From positions 1 to 36,949 of the IMG/VR virus record IMGVR_UViG_3300034012_000707: DNA of 36,949 nucleotides, one strand, 5' to 3'. Source of the stretch: a virus. Made by a program: the position numbers and the translations under genes. The notes below the pieces were generated by a model. That model had not been told where the DNA came from. It did not search any database and saw only the letters and a list, made by a program, of their open reading frames with translations. Below, piece by piece: positions 21,901-29,535 of the stretch; within the stretch, counting starts at the first letter, position 1; each line of letters starts with the position of its first letter.

Positions 21901-22527
21901 TCCAGCGTCTGAGTTGTAGTTAAGTTTGACGATCGCAAACGCCAATCCATTCATCTGCCGACCAGATGCCGGCCAACGTAAAGCTACCGGAATATCTGCG
22001 CCGCCCATCGTGACATTGGGAGCGGTTCCGTTGACTGCGGTTATAACGCCGGCATTTGTAGATGTATAAAGACTGATATAAAGTTTACCGCTAATCTTGT
22101 CATCAACATTTGGAGGAGAAGCCCCATCCGTCAAAGAAACAACCTTGGTTAGATCTGTGTTGTCAAAAGTAACAAGACGGTCGCCGTAGTAAAACTTAGT
22201 GCGGTCAAATGAGAACGTTGCGGAAGCGTCTGACGAAATGGAAGAAATCGCCAGAACGTAATACATCGTTTTTTGATCGGTAGATAGAACCGCATCAACA
22301 AACGTACCGCCTAACCATGCGTCGCCGTACACCACAGGAATGGAGTTGTTGTTAGCCGGCGGAACTTGTTGTCTTGCGCCGGTGTCTTGAGATTGTGGAG
22401 GCTTAGATCCAAACACCCGAGTAACAACATAGGACACTGCAAAATTAATTGCAAATGTTGCAGCGGCATAAGAAAACGTTCCGGCAACAAATCCTAATAA
22501 TTGTGTGGCAAGAATTGAGCCGACCAT
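18970..22527 (-). CDS. J-like tail tip protein with collagen insert and S74 chaperone domain
   Basis: This 1185-residue protein is the receptor-binding tail tip homologue. A hydrophobic N-terminus (about 1-40) precedes a long J-like domain (about 55-520, with NSIPVVYGDAWLGGTFVDAV and GRQMNGLAFAIVKLNYN). A short collagen stretch ([20 protein letters not shown], about 615-640) follows, then beta-helix-type regions. The end carries a peptidase S74 intramolecular chaperone: FTSDARMKDVVGAIP (about residues 1075-1090), where the Ser of SDAR is the expected autocleavage residue, then WGYTAQQV and a coiled coil EALEARVSALEAK. S74 domains trimerise fibres and then cut themselves off, so the mature tip would end before that region. 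Confidence 0.9.
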   Translation of the reverse strand: MVGSILATQLLGFVAGTFSYAAATFAINFAVSYVVTRVFGSKPPQSQDTGARQQVPPANNNSIPVVYGDAWLGGTFVDAVLSTDQKTMYYVLAISSISSDASATFSFDRTKFYYGDRLVTFDNTDLTKVVSLTDGASPPNVDDKISGKLYISLYTSTNAGVITAVNGTAPNVTMGGADIPVALRWPASGRQMNGLAFAIVKLNYNSDAGTVGLQPITFYCKHYPKGGSVAKPGDVWYDYMTDTRYGAGMTGLVDATSATALNTYSDQTITYTPAGGGSATQARYRINGVIDTGKPVLDNVEKVLECCDSWMAYNSASGLWSVVINKAETSSFSFNDTNLIGEIRVSAIDINQQINQIQIEFPSKLNRDQPDLVYMETPAGLLYPNEPANRQTTTLEFTNDSVQAQYLGNRRLEQAREDLIVTITSTYPGIQVDAGDVVDITNTDYGWTNKLFRVMKVSEATVDDGNLGATLELSEYNAVVYDDAAITAFSPAPNSSLPSPNYFSSINAPVLGDLAPSAAPPTFSATCTMPAVGRVTSITLFYTTSTTPAATDWRVWNSAILNNGATFANSSTFKFDNISLSSGTYYFAFSVSNEFGNSLSATSSALVWSPTAAAGPTGPTGSSGPTGASFTGPTGSSGLVGIAALTAYLVQSQSSSTPTFTTPTSGSAVPAGWSSTVPAVAIGQVLWYIQGRYNANAVTVDGVPANSTAWTGPIAASIFQSIRSDNYNGPNPPTTTNFGTAGWYLDQPSGNLYANAAYLRGELVTGVSGAQRVEINKGVSNKVAVYNSSNTLLASFGGTGTSTDAILRLNPVIAGTTAYGATTVIPNPSGTNYVAASYYGQTTDASLEGILCGWYTVGATTVRYGTAGTRDYGSGVVSGFLGYQDNSYSAAVRGYNSAGGTEVSIADSAGYAINVRSGSIRYGSYTFSAFNGSTTQFLRGDGTFATPSGGTVTSVSGTGSVSGITLSGTVTTSGSLTLGGTISLSASDIPNLPGSKITSGIVSESYVGGFKNGTGTIVGIAGTGSTSVLNSFIGSDGATASDNFDLFTLSGSTYAGVFINQRGTTSTWSTFTSDARMKDVVGAIPVSSAIDAYKQIGKPVVWKWKFEQSTETWGYTAQQVGSGLPQALIESPILPNGDYQKIPGTDERVLTFDNNKLQILKDLVIAELIAKVEALEARVSALEAK

Positions 22528-22530
22528 AAT

Positions 22531-22971
22531 TTACTCTCGAAAAAATGTTGCTTGCATGGGCTTGAATTTATATCGTGTGTAATCAATCTCCGGGCTATTG
22601 TGCATAAGACTAGTTAGCACTACTTGAACACGATTTTGGTCTAACATGTCCTGCGCCAATTTATTAAACCTTAACCAAAGCCTTCCGCCGACGCTTGTAT
22701 TACGATATTCGGGCATAACCCACCAACCAACCTCGTGCAATTCTTTCACCGTGCTGTTCCAAAAGTTGCTTGTTACATAAGCTGCCAGGAACCCGCGAAA
22801 CTGATCGTCAATAAGAACAAAGCCTCGACCTTTTATCATCTCGTAAAAGAGCGTTTTTACATGCCCTTCATTCTGATTTTGCTTTAGTGTCTCTATTCCT
22901 GCTTCATCTGCATAAGCCTTCATCATTTCAATAAGATGCGGCATATCGTATTTGGTTGCGTATCTCATCAT
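22531..22971 (-). CDS. GNAT-family acetyltransferase-like protein
   Basis: This 146-residue protein has the GNAT pattern: an N-terminal helix pair (IEMMKAYADEAGIETLKQNQ), strands FVLIDDQFRGFLAAYV, then HEVGWWVMPEYRNTSVGGRL, where the R-x-x-x-x-G-G loop binds acetyl-CoA pyrophosphate, and a following helix. Phages of aquatic habitats often carry a GNAT here, in the lambda K/I position between the L-like and J-like genes. The acetylated target is unknown. It overlaps the upstream gene (ATGATGA) and ends 3 nt before J. Confidence 0.8.
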   Translation of the reverse strand: MMRYATKYDMPHLIEMMKAYADEAGIETLKQNQNEGHVKTLFYEMIKGRGFVLIDDQFRGFLAAYVTSNFWNSTVKELHEVGWWVMPEYRNTSVGGRLWLRFNKLAQDMLDQNRVQVVLTSLMHNSPEIDYTRYKFKPMQATFFRE

Positions 22972-23624
22972 CCTCCCTGCTCAATAACGGTAACGTCTGC
23001 TTGCGAAGGATTAACTGTTGCCGGATCTGATTGAGAGCCAGACTTTGGTGGTGCGCCAAAATCAAAAAACTGACCCGAGATTGCCGCCACGCGGCTCATG
23101 CTTGTATCTGATGCGTAACGTTGCTGCCATGTCGAAAGATTAGTTTTGATGCCGGCGATTCTGTTTTCTAGAATAGATCTGAACGATGTGCAAGAAATCG
23201 AAGCGGTAGCGGTACGGCTTCGGATGTTGTCGTTCCAATCTTCCGTGATCGACATGTTGGATACGATGCCCTGATAGCGCTTAAAAAACTGCGTCGTAGG
23301 GCTTGTAATGATCTGATAGTTGGAGTCAAAAAACCCGCGCCAAATCTCGACGGTTGAGCCTTTAATGTTAGAACCCAAGACCAAAGAAATGTTTGTTGGA
23401 TCAATGCCTATCAATCCAATGACCATATCAATCGAGGTCGCTTTAATTTCACGATTGACTGCGCCGACAGAAAGAAGGCTCCCCAAACCTGAGAACGTAT
23501 TCCCGCCGACGGTGATTGCGGCAGACGCATTGCAGAATGTGTAGGTTGTTGTTGAAGTTGTCAGTTTGACGAATTCACCGTGGGTAATGCTTGCGCTAGA
23601 AAGCGCTGTCATTGGGGTACTCAC
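22968..23624 (-). CDS. minor tail protein, L-like
   Basis: This 218-residue protein fits the minor tail protein placed between tape measure and J. It shows VGAVNREIKATSIDMVIGLI, FFKRYQGIVSNMSITED and TATASISCTSFRSILENRIA, a pattern like the lambda L / DUF2163-type proteins that build the tail tip. The last 30 residues (GAPPKSGSQSDPATVN) are probably unfolded. Lambda K and I equivalents are not seen, so the tip appears to be a shortened form. Confidence 0.6.
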   Translation of the reverse strand: MSTPMTALSSASITHGEFVKLTTSTTTYTFCNASAAITVGGNTFSGLGSLLSVGAVNREIKATSIDMVIGLIGIDPTNISLVLGSNIKGSTVEIWRGFFDSNYQIITSPTTQFFKRYQGIVSNMSITEDWNDNIRSRTATASISCTSFRSILENRIAGIKTNLSTWQQRYASDTSMSRVAAISGQFFDFGAPPKSGSQSDPATVNPSQADVTVIEQGG

Positions 23625-24268
23625 TGCACATTCTCCCTAAAGACAAAATCAGCGTCCCAATCGACAAACGCTCCGTTGGTCATGGGTCGTAATGTGTACG
23701 TTGGGCAAACCTCAGCAACTACGGAAAACGTACAAGCAGATCCTACAGCCGTAAGCGTACCGACAGACGGTGTACCGATCACCGGTCGATGCAGCGTAAC
23801 GCTAACCGTTGATCCCGAGCCTCTAAGAACCTGGGTCGTTACTTTGTAGGGATAGTTCCCGATCTGTAGGAAATCGCCAGCAGCAAAGACAATCGTTCCG
23901 CTCGCAACCGCTGGTAGATTGCCCACCGAAATCGTCGTTGCATTAGCCGCCGGAACAGATGCAAGCGTAAGCGCCGCAGCCTGAACGGATGAGAGCTGCC
24001 CTTGGTAAGCGGTAAACCACTGAAGGTTTGTAGAGCTAAACGTAATCGTCGCTGCTGTCTGCCGGTCGAGGTTGTCAATGGTCTGGATTACATCTCGAAC
24101 CTGTGGATAGTAAAGAAACGAATGAGGTTTGACTGTAAACACCCAGGGAACGGATGTAACGTAAAGCGCCGTTCTTACTTGCCCCGATCTGGAGTATTGC
24201 TGCCCAACCATACGCCGGTTGTTAACCGTGATTGTTTGGCTGATGTCTAGAATGGTTTGGAAGCTCAT
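23621..24268 (-). CDS. minor tail protein, distal-tail-like
   Basis: This 215-residue protein starts right after the tape measure gene with an ATGA overlap, the place of the M-like or distal tail protein. It has TVNNRRMVGQQYSRSGQVRT, PWVFTVKPHSFLYYPQV and an insert rich in Ala, Val and Ser (about 90-150), then CPTYTLRPMTNGAFVDWDAD. The strand-rich pattern and position suggest a ring at the tail tip. I do not recognise a named family with certainty. Confidence 0.55.
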   Translation of the reverse strand: MSFQTILDISQTITVNNRRMVGQQYSRSGQVRTALYVTSVPWVFTVKPHSFLYYPQVRDVIQTIDNLDRQTAATITFSSTNLQWFTAYQGQLSSVQAAALTLASVPAANATTISVGNLPAVASGTIVFAAGDFLQIGNYPYKVTTQVLRGSGSTVSVTLHRPVIGTPSVGTLTAVGSACTFSVVAEVCPTYTLRPMTNGAFVDWDADFVFRENVQ

Positions 24269-26001
24269 GCTCTGCCTCGCGGTGAGAGAGATTTCTGAGC
24301 GTAGGAGTTAGCCGCCCAGACCGCTCGATTGCTGCCCATGATTCTTTCCTCGAAAGACTTAACGTCAATTGCTTGTATGTTGTAGTTATTGACTGTCGAT
24401 GTTCCGCCCATTGCGTAAGACGGAACAACCTGACCGGCCATGCTTGGAACAAATAGTTCCGGCCCTCTTTCTCCTACAAGATACGGAGCGCCAGAGTTAA
24501 CCGGACCGCCGCCTGCTCGCTTACCAAAGATGCTCCCCAGAACGGGAACGTTAGACATAAAGTTTTCAAACAAAGACGGAGCGCCAGTAATGTTTGATTT
24601 GAAAATTGTGTCTAAAAACTTGTCTAACGAGCGGGAAGCTAGCTTTTGCAGTAAAGAGGAAAGGGCTGACTTGAACGCTTGCGCGGCAGACTTGCCCGAC
24701 ATGAATGCCTCAACGATTGTCGTGCCTATTGACTTAAACCCATCCCGAATGTCTTCTAGCATTTCTAATTGCTCTTGACCGTCTTTCTTCTTTTCCTGCA
24801 TGTCTTCCCATTGCTTGTTTGCCATGATTTGAGCCTGCTGATCTAGGTCTAACATGACTTGCATACGCTCTTTTTCGATCTCAACTTCGCGCTCGTAATC
24901 TTTAACGATCTGTTCTTGCCGCATTTTGCGGAGATCTTCCATCGCGGCCAGCTCTTGATTGGCTTCTTTTGTAAGCCTCTGCATCTCTTCTTGCTGCTCG
25001 GCTTCCTCGCGGCGCAGACGGATAATCTCTTCCATCTTCGCAAGACCGGCTGGCCCACCTTGCTTTGCAGCTTCAAACCGCAACGCCGCTTCTTCGCCTT
25101 CTTTTAGCTTAAGAATCTGAGCGTCTAAGCCTTCAAGATAAGTCTTAAGCGCTTTTGCAGCAGACTCCGCGCCCGAATCTTTTACCGCCTTTACCCTTGT
25201 TCCTGACTGCCTGCCGCCCTGCGTTACACCAACCACCGGAGCAGGAACCGCCGGTTCCTCTTCGCCAAAGCCGAGGAACTTTTTAACGCCCATGTACGCG
25301 TCACGCGCTTTACCCATCAGCGTTAGAAAGCCGATCTTTGCTTTCTCCGTCATCTGGTCGATAGCGTCGCCAATCTCACCGATAGCTAATACGCCCTTCT
25401 TTGCCTCGCCTGAAAACTTATCGGTATTCCTTGAGAGTTGGTCAATCTTGGAAATATCAAGATTGCCAAACTGTTTTCCAAAAAGCTGAACTTGTAATCG
25501 AGCGCGTTCCGCGCCAGCGCTCATGCCGGAAAGAACCGACGTTAAGTCTCGAAAAATGTCAATCTCGGGTCTTAACAAACCTCCAGCGTCGGCAATACTT
25601 ACGCCTAATTCTTTGAACAGATCCGCCTGTTCCTTTTGACCATCAGCGGCAGCGCCAAGCGTTACCGAGAACCGATCCCACATCTGCGCGGCGTTATCGG
25701 CTTCTTTCCCCGATTGAACCATTGCGCTTTGCAAAGCTAAGACTTCCTCAATCGCTAAGCCCGAGCCTTCAGCAAAATCATTAACCGCATCCGCAGCTTT
25801 GAAAAACGAAGTGGCAAACGCTCCCGCAGCGGCGGCGGCAAGCAACATCGGGCTTCGTAGAGCGCCCATCGCAGTGCCAAGCAAATTGACACTGACTTGC
25901 ATTTCGCGGGTTTTGGCTTTAGCCCTGTCGATCTCTTGAACGAACTTTGCGCTCTCAAGACCTAGCGCGACTTGTAGGGCTGCGATTAGCTTACCGGCCA
26001 T
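24265..26001 (-). CDS. tape measure protein
   Basis: This 578-residue protein sets tail length and is ejected with DNA. Typical features: an N-terminal helical region (AKTREMQVSVNLLGTAMGAL), a hydrophobic segment (AAAAAGAFATSFFKAADAVN, about 55-75), long charged coiled coils (about 290-420, EEEAEQQEEMQRLTKEANQ-like) and the C-terminal APYLVGERGPELFVPS motif of lambda-type tape measures. By the rule of about 0.15 nm per residue the tail would be roughly 85-90 nm. It overlaps the T part of the chaperone gene by 11 nt. Part of the helical middle may bind tail chaperone GT. Confidence 0.9.
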   Translation of the reverse strand: MAGKLIAALQVALGLESAKFVQEIDRAKAKTREMQVSVNLLGTAMGALRSPMLLAAAAAGAFATSFFKAADAVNDFAEGSGLAIEEVLALQSAMVQSGKEADNAAQMWDRFSVTLGAAADGQKEQADLFKELGVSIADAGGLLRPEIDIFRDLTSVLSGMSAGAERARLQVQLFGKQFGNLDISKIDQLSRNTDKFSGEAKKGVLAIGEIGDAIDQMTEKAKIGFLTLMGKARDAYMGVKKFLGFGEEEPAVPAPVVGVTQGGRQSGTRVKAVKDSGAESAAKALKTYLEGLDAQILKLKEGEEAALRFEAAKQGGPAGLAKMEEIIRLRREEAEQQEEMQRLTKEANQELAAMEDLRKMRQEQIVKDYEREVEIEKERMQVMLDLDQQAQIMANKQWEDMQEKKKDGQEQLEMLEDIRDGFKSIGTTIVEAFMSGKSAAQAFKSALSSLLQKLASRSLDKFLDTIFKSNITGAPSLFENFMSNVPVLGSIFGKRAGGGPVNSGAPYLVGERGPELFVPSMAGQVVPSYAMGGTSTVNNYNIQAIDVKSFEERIMGSNRAVWAANSYAQKSLSPRGRA

Positions 26002-26808
26002 TGTTTCCCCCTAAGATGTCTAAAAACTCTGACTTAAACCCTGGCAAACTTGTGAACGCCAGGAAGTCTCGCTCTTGTCTTGTCATGTAGTTTGGAGGGA
26101 CGAAATACTCCTCCAGATGCGGGAAAAACTCTCGACTCTTGATTGGGTTTTTAGACAACGCGTTATAAACAATCGCCATCAGATGCGAGATCAACATTAA
26201 GTTTTGTCTCGCGCCAATCATGCCATCGCGGTACATCAATTCTAACTCTCGGGTGGTCACTACATCAAGGCTTTCTATGACCTCGGGAGACTGACCGTTA
26301 AAGATCATTGCCGCCCGAATCTGCCGATATAGTGACCGCTTTAGTTTTTTTCGACTTCCTTGTAGTCTGGGTTTACTGCCTTTTCGATTAGCTCGGTTAG
26401 ATGCTTAATCTGCGCCGGCGAGAAGGCTTCGGAAATATCCTCATAGGAAAGCGCGAAGAGCTCTTGCCCTTCCTCGAAACCAACTAAATTTATAAGCGCA
26501 ATCTCGCGCATGATCTCTTGAGCTTTAAACCGTGATGCTTCTTTTAGGCTTCGACCCTCGACCACAATGTCATCGTCTTTACGCTCAACCTCTACAGTTT
26601 TATTGATCTTGTAGAGCTTCTCAAACGTATCGACTAGCTTTGTGTATTCCTGCTCTAACAGAGCATCAGGAGGGTTTTTAATTTTGCCCTCAAGCTCAAG
26701 CATTTCCTTCCTGGTAGGAAGATAGACCTTTAACGCATGACCAGCGAAATCAATGTCTGCGTATTTCTGTCTTTGGAACGAAGAACCAAACTTGTCTTGT
26801 AATCTCAT
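25991..26808 (-). CDS. GT tail assembly chaperone (made by -1 frameshift)
   Basis: A slip by -1 at A_AAA_AAC (26350-26344) joins the G frame to a second frame. After Asn155 the readout is LKRSLYRQIRAA and then MIFNGQSPEVIESL without any stop, giving about 272 residues. This is the lambda G-T arrangement: G is the abundant product and GT a minor one that binds the tape measure and recruits tail tube. The T part (from 26308, 105 residues) has TTRELELMYRDGMIGARQNL and FFPHLEEYFVPPNYMTRQER. An independent start at the 26308 ATG cannot be excluded. The coordinates here cover both segments. Confidence 0.85.
26341..26808 (-). CDS. tail assembly chaperone G
   Basis: This 155-residue protein lies directly upstream of the T frame and the tape measure gene, as in lambda G. 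It is helical and acidic (YADIDFAGHALKVYLPTRKE, FEKLYKINKTVEVERKDD, IMREIALINLVGFEEGQEL). Its last codons GAA AAA AAC are the slippery site, immediately followed by the TAA stop. The start ATG overlaps the preceding gene's TGA. By itself it stops at 26341; about 12 residues before the T frame would be added by frameshift. Confidence 0.85.
   Translation of the reverse strand: MRLQDKFGSSFQRQKYADIDFAGHALKVYLPTRKEMLELEGKIKNPPDALLEQEYTKLVDTFEKLYKINKTVEVERKDDDIVVEGRSLKEASRFKAQEIMREIALINLVGFEEGQELFALSYEDISEAFSPAQIKHLTELIEKAVNPDYKEVEKN
26344..26350 (-). promoter_or_regulatory. -1 ribosomal frameshift slippery heptamer A_AAA_AAC
   Basis: The heptamer A AAA AAC lies in the correct phase (GAA AAA AAC), one codon before the G stop codon. 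Both tRNAs keep good pairing after a -1 slip. It is the canonical position for G/GT frameshifting. I did not identify a downstream stimulatory stem. Confidence 0.85.
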
Positions 26809-27281
26809 TTTCTAACCTTTACTCGTTGTTTTGCCGCCCAGAGATCCATGTGAGCGCTCATGAGAGACGCTAACCGATCAAGAGCGGAGCTTGCCATTGA
26901 TTGAAAACTGTTTCGTATGAACGGTCTAGCAGGAACCTCTGCCGTACCGAATTCTATAGCCTCTGCTGCTGGCCTGTACTCACCCTTAGCATCTTTATAA
27001 CCAACACCAACGTCGACAAACCCAAAAGCAACTGTGTCGCGAGTAAGGTACTTTTTCTTTTTGTCTTTGCCCGTTGCAACCTTTGCGCCGTTGCGAACTT
27101 TGAGTTGCAGCTTTCCAGTATCGACAGGAACTCTTGCCCGGATCGCCGCTTTTACGGGCTCCATCGCAGACTTAAGACCGGGAAGTAAAGACCGACGGGC
27201 TTTGGTCGTACCGAACTCTTGAGCTAATTCTAAAAGAGAATCCTCAAACTCTCGAAAACCCTTAACCTCAATCTTTCCCAT
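26805..27281 (-). CDS. HK97 gp10-like tail completion protein
   Basis: This 158-residue protein has the HK97-gp10 family layout: KGFREFEDSLLELAQEFGTT at the start, then LPGLKSAMEPVKAAIRARVP with VDTGKLQLKV, GYKDAKGEYRPAAEAIEFGT and EVPARPFIRNSFQ. It is a neck/tail completion component joining tail tube to head. The gene lies two small genes downstream of the tail tube gene and just before the tail chaperones, a slightly unusual order. It is coupled to G by an ATGA overlap. Confidence 0.8.
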   Translation of the reverse strand: MGKIEVKGFREFEDSLLELAQEFGTTKARRSLLPGLKSAMEPVKAAIRARVPVDTGKLQLKVRNGAKVATGKDKKKKYLTRDTVAFGFVDVGVGYKDAKGEYRPAAEAIEFGTAEVPARPFIRNSFQSMASSALDRLASLMSAHMDLWAAKQRVKVRK

Positions 27282-27492
27282 TGGTCACGATCTTTTTAAA
27301 GATTAGATCGTTAAGACGAATCACATAATTTACCACTTCGTCTGGTGTCATATCTGGCGCATGATTCTCTGCGATCTTATGGCAGAGAGTGATGTTGATG
27401 AGCCTTTGTTGAGGATACCCAAACCAGTTTTTAGAACCGGTCTGGGCTTGCGTGACTAAGTAAGCCAGCAAATCATCACTCGCTCTTTGCAT
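27268..27492 (-). CDS. small hypothetical protein
   Basis: This 74-residue protein is helical and charged (MQRASDDLLAYLVTQAQTGS, then MTPDEVVNYVIRLNDLIFKK). It overlaps the upstream small gene by 17 nt and the gp10-like gene by 14 nt, so it is part of the head-to-tail gene run. No family recognised. Confidence 0.55.
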   Translation of the reverse strand: MQRASDDLLAYLVTQAQTGSKNWFGYPQQRLINITLCHKIAENHAPDMTPDEVVNYVIRLNDLIFKKIVTNGKD

Positions 27493-27664
27493 GGGCTCTC
27501 AACACTGAAAGACAGACGGCTTCGGCCCCGCCGGGGCTGGCTTCCTGTAGGGCGGCATCCACCTCTTGAAGGGTAAAGGGATGCCCTTTTGCCATTGCAT
27601 GAAGGTCGCCCGTGAATTCCGCCATCAGCGCTACTAATTCATCAAGTGTTGTTTGACCAGCCAT
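27476..27664 (-). CDS. small hypothetical protein
   Basis: I start this 62-residue protein at the ATG at 27664, with GAGG 8 nt upstream; the frame is open further but only inside the tail tube gene. It is helical (MAGQTTLDELVALMAEFTGD, LQEVDAALQEASPGGAEAVC) with a mildly acidic surface. It overlaps the tail tube gene by 23 nt. Function unknown; position next to tail tube hints at an assembly helper. Confidence 0.55.
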   Translation of the reverse strand: MAGQTTLDELVALMAEFTGDLHAMAKGHPFTLQEVDAALQEASPGGAEAVCLSVLRAHAKSE

Positions 27665-28136
27665 ATTGATTGCCTCGCGGATGAATCGTAAAAGTAACCT
27701 GAGCTTCTGCGCCTGGAGCTGGATCAATCGTCCACTGCGATACACGGCCATTGAAGGCGTAATAGACGTAATTGGTTCCGTCTGTAGCAGCAATTACAAA
27801 TGTACGGTCAATCGTACCGTTGTAAGCATCTGCGCGGAGCAAAAGAAGGTTTGTGTCTGCTGGATTCCATGCGGCCACAACCGTCATGGAAGTTGGAGCA
27901 GATTGCACTGGGATCTTGTCAGACTGACGCGAGCCAGCGACAGCAAAGTTAGCAACCGCATCGTCTTGACCAAATGCAGGAATAGCTTCAACGGGTACAA
28001 GCTGAGCAGAAACCGCAATAGCCGAAACCGACGCGTAAACGCTAAGGTTGGCAGTGGTTAAAGGAGTGGGCGCAGCCCCCGGCTGGCAATATAGCGAGGC
28101 GCTGAAGCCGGGTAAAACTTTATTAGGAAGAGCCAT
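27642..28136 (-). CDS. major tail (tube) protein
   Basis: This 164-residue protein is the likely tail tube subunit. It begins MALPNKVLPGFSASLYCQPG and is built of beta strands (LSVYASVSAIAVSAQLVPVE, TDGTNYVYYAFNGRVSQWTI, EAQVTFTIHPRGNQYGW), like siphovirus tail proteins that mention a central GSRQSDKIPVQS loop. It precedes the chaperone genes and follows the tail terminator-like gene, the normal order. Function from position and fold. Confidence 0.75.
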   Translation of the reverse strand: MALPNKVLPGFSASLYCQPGAAPTPLTTANLSVYASVSAIAVSAQLVPVEAIPAFGQDDAVANFAVAGSRQSDKIPVQSAPTSMTVVAAWNPADTNLLLLRADAYNGTIDRTFVIAATDGTNYVYYAFNGRVSQWTIDPAPGAEAQVTFTIHPRGNQYGWSNNT

Positions 28137-28144
28137 TTTTCACC

Positions 28145-28549
28145 TCACGAAGGAATGTCTAAAGTTGAATCTAAAACAATCTGGTGTAGCTTGCTGTCAT
28201 TATCGTATGTGTGGAAAAGCCAATCAACGTCTACTTTCGCCACAAAAAATAAGCCGCCAAATGTTCCCTGATAGCCGTGGAGCGCATCGACAATCTGCTG
28301 AGCCTTTGAGTAGCAGTTCGCCATCTGCTGAGCAAAGACTGTCGCTTGAAAGACAGGTCGGTCTATACCTTTAACCGATTGAGGGCCTGTATAAACCGGC
28401 TGATGTACATCTCTTAGCTGCCAAGTAACAAACGTCGGCTCGGTTGCAAAGTTGCGGTTAAACACAGCATAAACCGGCGTTGGCGTACAAACCGAAGTTA
28501 GCTGCGCCTGTATCGCTTGGGCATAGGTAACGGCTGAATTCTGACCCAT
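28145..28549 (-). CDS. tail terminator-like protein
   Basis: This 134-residue protein has a helical start (SAVTYAQAIQAQLTSVCTPT), strands with PVYAVFNRNFATEPTFVTWQ and a helix NCYSKAQQIVDALHGYQ. This alpha/beta layout, between head closure and tail tube genes, fits the tail terminator family that caps the tube end. The assignment is positional. It is separated from the tail tube gene by 8 nt, and touches the upstream gene at a shared base. Confidence 0.6.
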   Translation of the reverse strand: MGQNSAVTYAQAIQAQLTSVCTPTPVYAVFNRNFATEPTFVTWQLRDVHQPVYTGPQSVKGIDRPVFQATVFAQQMANCYSKAQQIVDALHGYQGTFGGLFFVAKVDVDWLFHTYDNDSKLHQIVLDSTLDIPS

Positions 28550-28890
28550 CAGACTGCAACCGTTGGTTCGTTACGGTAACAAGTAAACGTTACCCATTGC
28601 CTATCGTCATGCTCGTAAACCTCAGCGATCCGCCAAGACTTTTCGCGAAAGGAAATGCTGTAAGCCTCTTGAGCGTCTGAGATCGTACGCATGTTGGGCG
28701 TGTAGTTCACAGTGAACTCAATCATATTGTCGTATTGCCGAAACTTCTCAAGCGTCCGAATGCGGTTATGCACAGACTTCGTTTTTGCTCGCGTCTGAAA
28801 CCATGCGGTCTCTGTCGTTGTCTGCTCGCCAAGATTGGTAAGCCCAAACGTCAGATTGTTGATGGTGATTTGATCGACGCGTAAAACCAT
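28549..28890 (-). CDS. head closure/head-tail joining protein
   Basis: This 113-residue protein is beta-rich and has the layout of phage head-tail joining proteins: TNLGEQTTTETAWFQTRAKT, a central IEFTVNYTPNMRTI strand pair and a closing SWRIAEVYEHDDRQWVTFTC. This matches the SPP1 gp16/HK97 gp7-like pattern where the closing W-x-I motif fits a neck ring. Gene order (connector, this gene, terminator-like, tube) supports it. Confidence 0.6.
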   Translation of the reverse strand: MVLRVDQITINNLTFGLTNLGEQTTTETAWFQTRAKTKSVHNRIRTLEKFRQYDNMIEFTVNYTPNMRTISDAQEAYSISFREKSWRIAEVYEHDDRQWVTFTCYRNEPTVAV

Positions 28891-29534
28891 TACATCACCA
28901 AAGTTTTATAGGGTCGCAATAACTGGTCAATCGCCCACGGAAGCTGATACTGCTTAGACTCGGAAATTGCCGACCGGTTATTGTAGAAATGCGTGAGAAG
29001 CATGAGACCAGCTTGTTTAACCACGGGATACTGACCGATAACACTGCCTTGTAGTGTGTACTGACAAAGCATTGGAGCGGTCATGTAAGTATTGACGTTA
29101 TTGGGAACCTCGAAAAGAACTAACTTATTTCCTGTCGGGTCATAGTAATACTGGGAGCTTGCAATCGTCGTAAGAACCGGAGGGTTCAAGTCGTTGTAAT
29201 ACTTGACCCAGTTGATCGTCACGCCGTTTTGCGAAACTTCGGGAAGATCCAGCGAAACCGGAGCCGCCATCAAACCCGAGATTAGATACGAAGCCTGATA
29301 CGTCACATTGAAGATTGGTACACCTAAATAATCCTCAATTGCCATCCGCGCTGCCAGCTCAAGCTGCGACAAAAACTCATCTTGAGATTCATCCGCAAAC
29401 AAATTGAGCTGATTGGTGATTTCGTCGAGCGTAAGCCATTGCGTAACCGGATCGCGGTTACTCTGAATAACTTTCGAGTAGTTGAACGGGTTTCTAGAAC
29501 CCGCTCCGAAATTACCTTGCAGTTGGCTTGGCAT
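28890..29534 (-). CDS. head-tail connector (gp6-like)
   Basis: This 214-residue protein follows the capsid genes. It has a typical helical start (WLTLDEITNQLNLFADESQD, then LELAARMAIEDYLGVPIF) and a C-terminal QAGLMLLTHFYNNRSAISES block, like HK97 gp6-type adaptors that form a ring on the portal. An inserted beta region (about 70-160) makes it longer than minimal gp6. It starts 1 nt after the second capsid gene ends. Confidence 0.7.
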   Translation of the reverse strand: MPSQLQGNFGAGSRNPFNYSKVIQSNRDPVTQWLTLDEITNQLNLFADESQDEFLSQLELAARMAIEDYLGVPIFNVTYQASYLISGLMAAPVSLDLPEVSQNGVTINWVKYYNDLNPPVLTTIASSQYYYDPTGNKLVLFEVPNNVNTYMTAPMLCQYTLQGSVIGQYPVVKQAGLMLLTHFYNNRSAISESKQYQLPWAIDQLLRPYKTLVM

Positions 29535-29535
29535 A

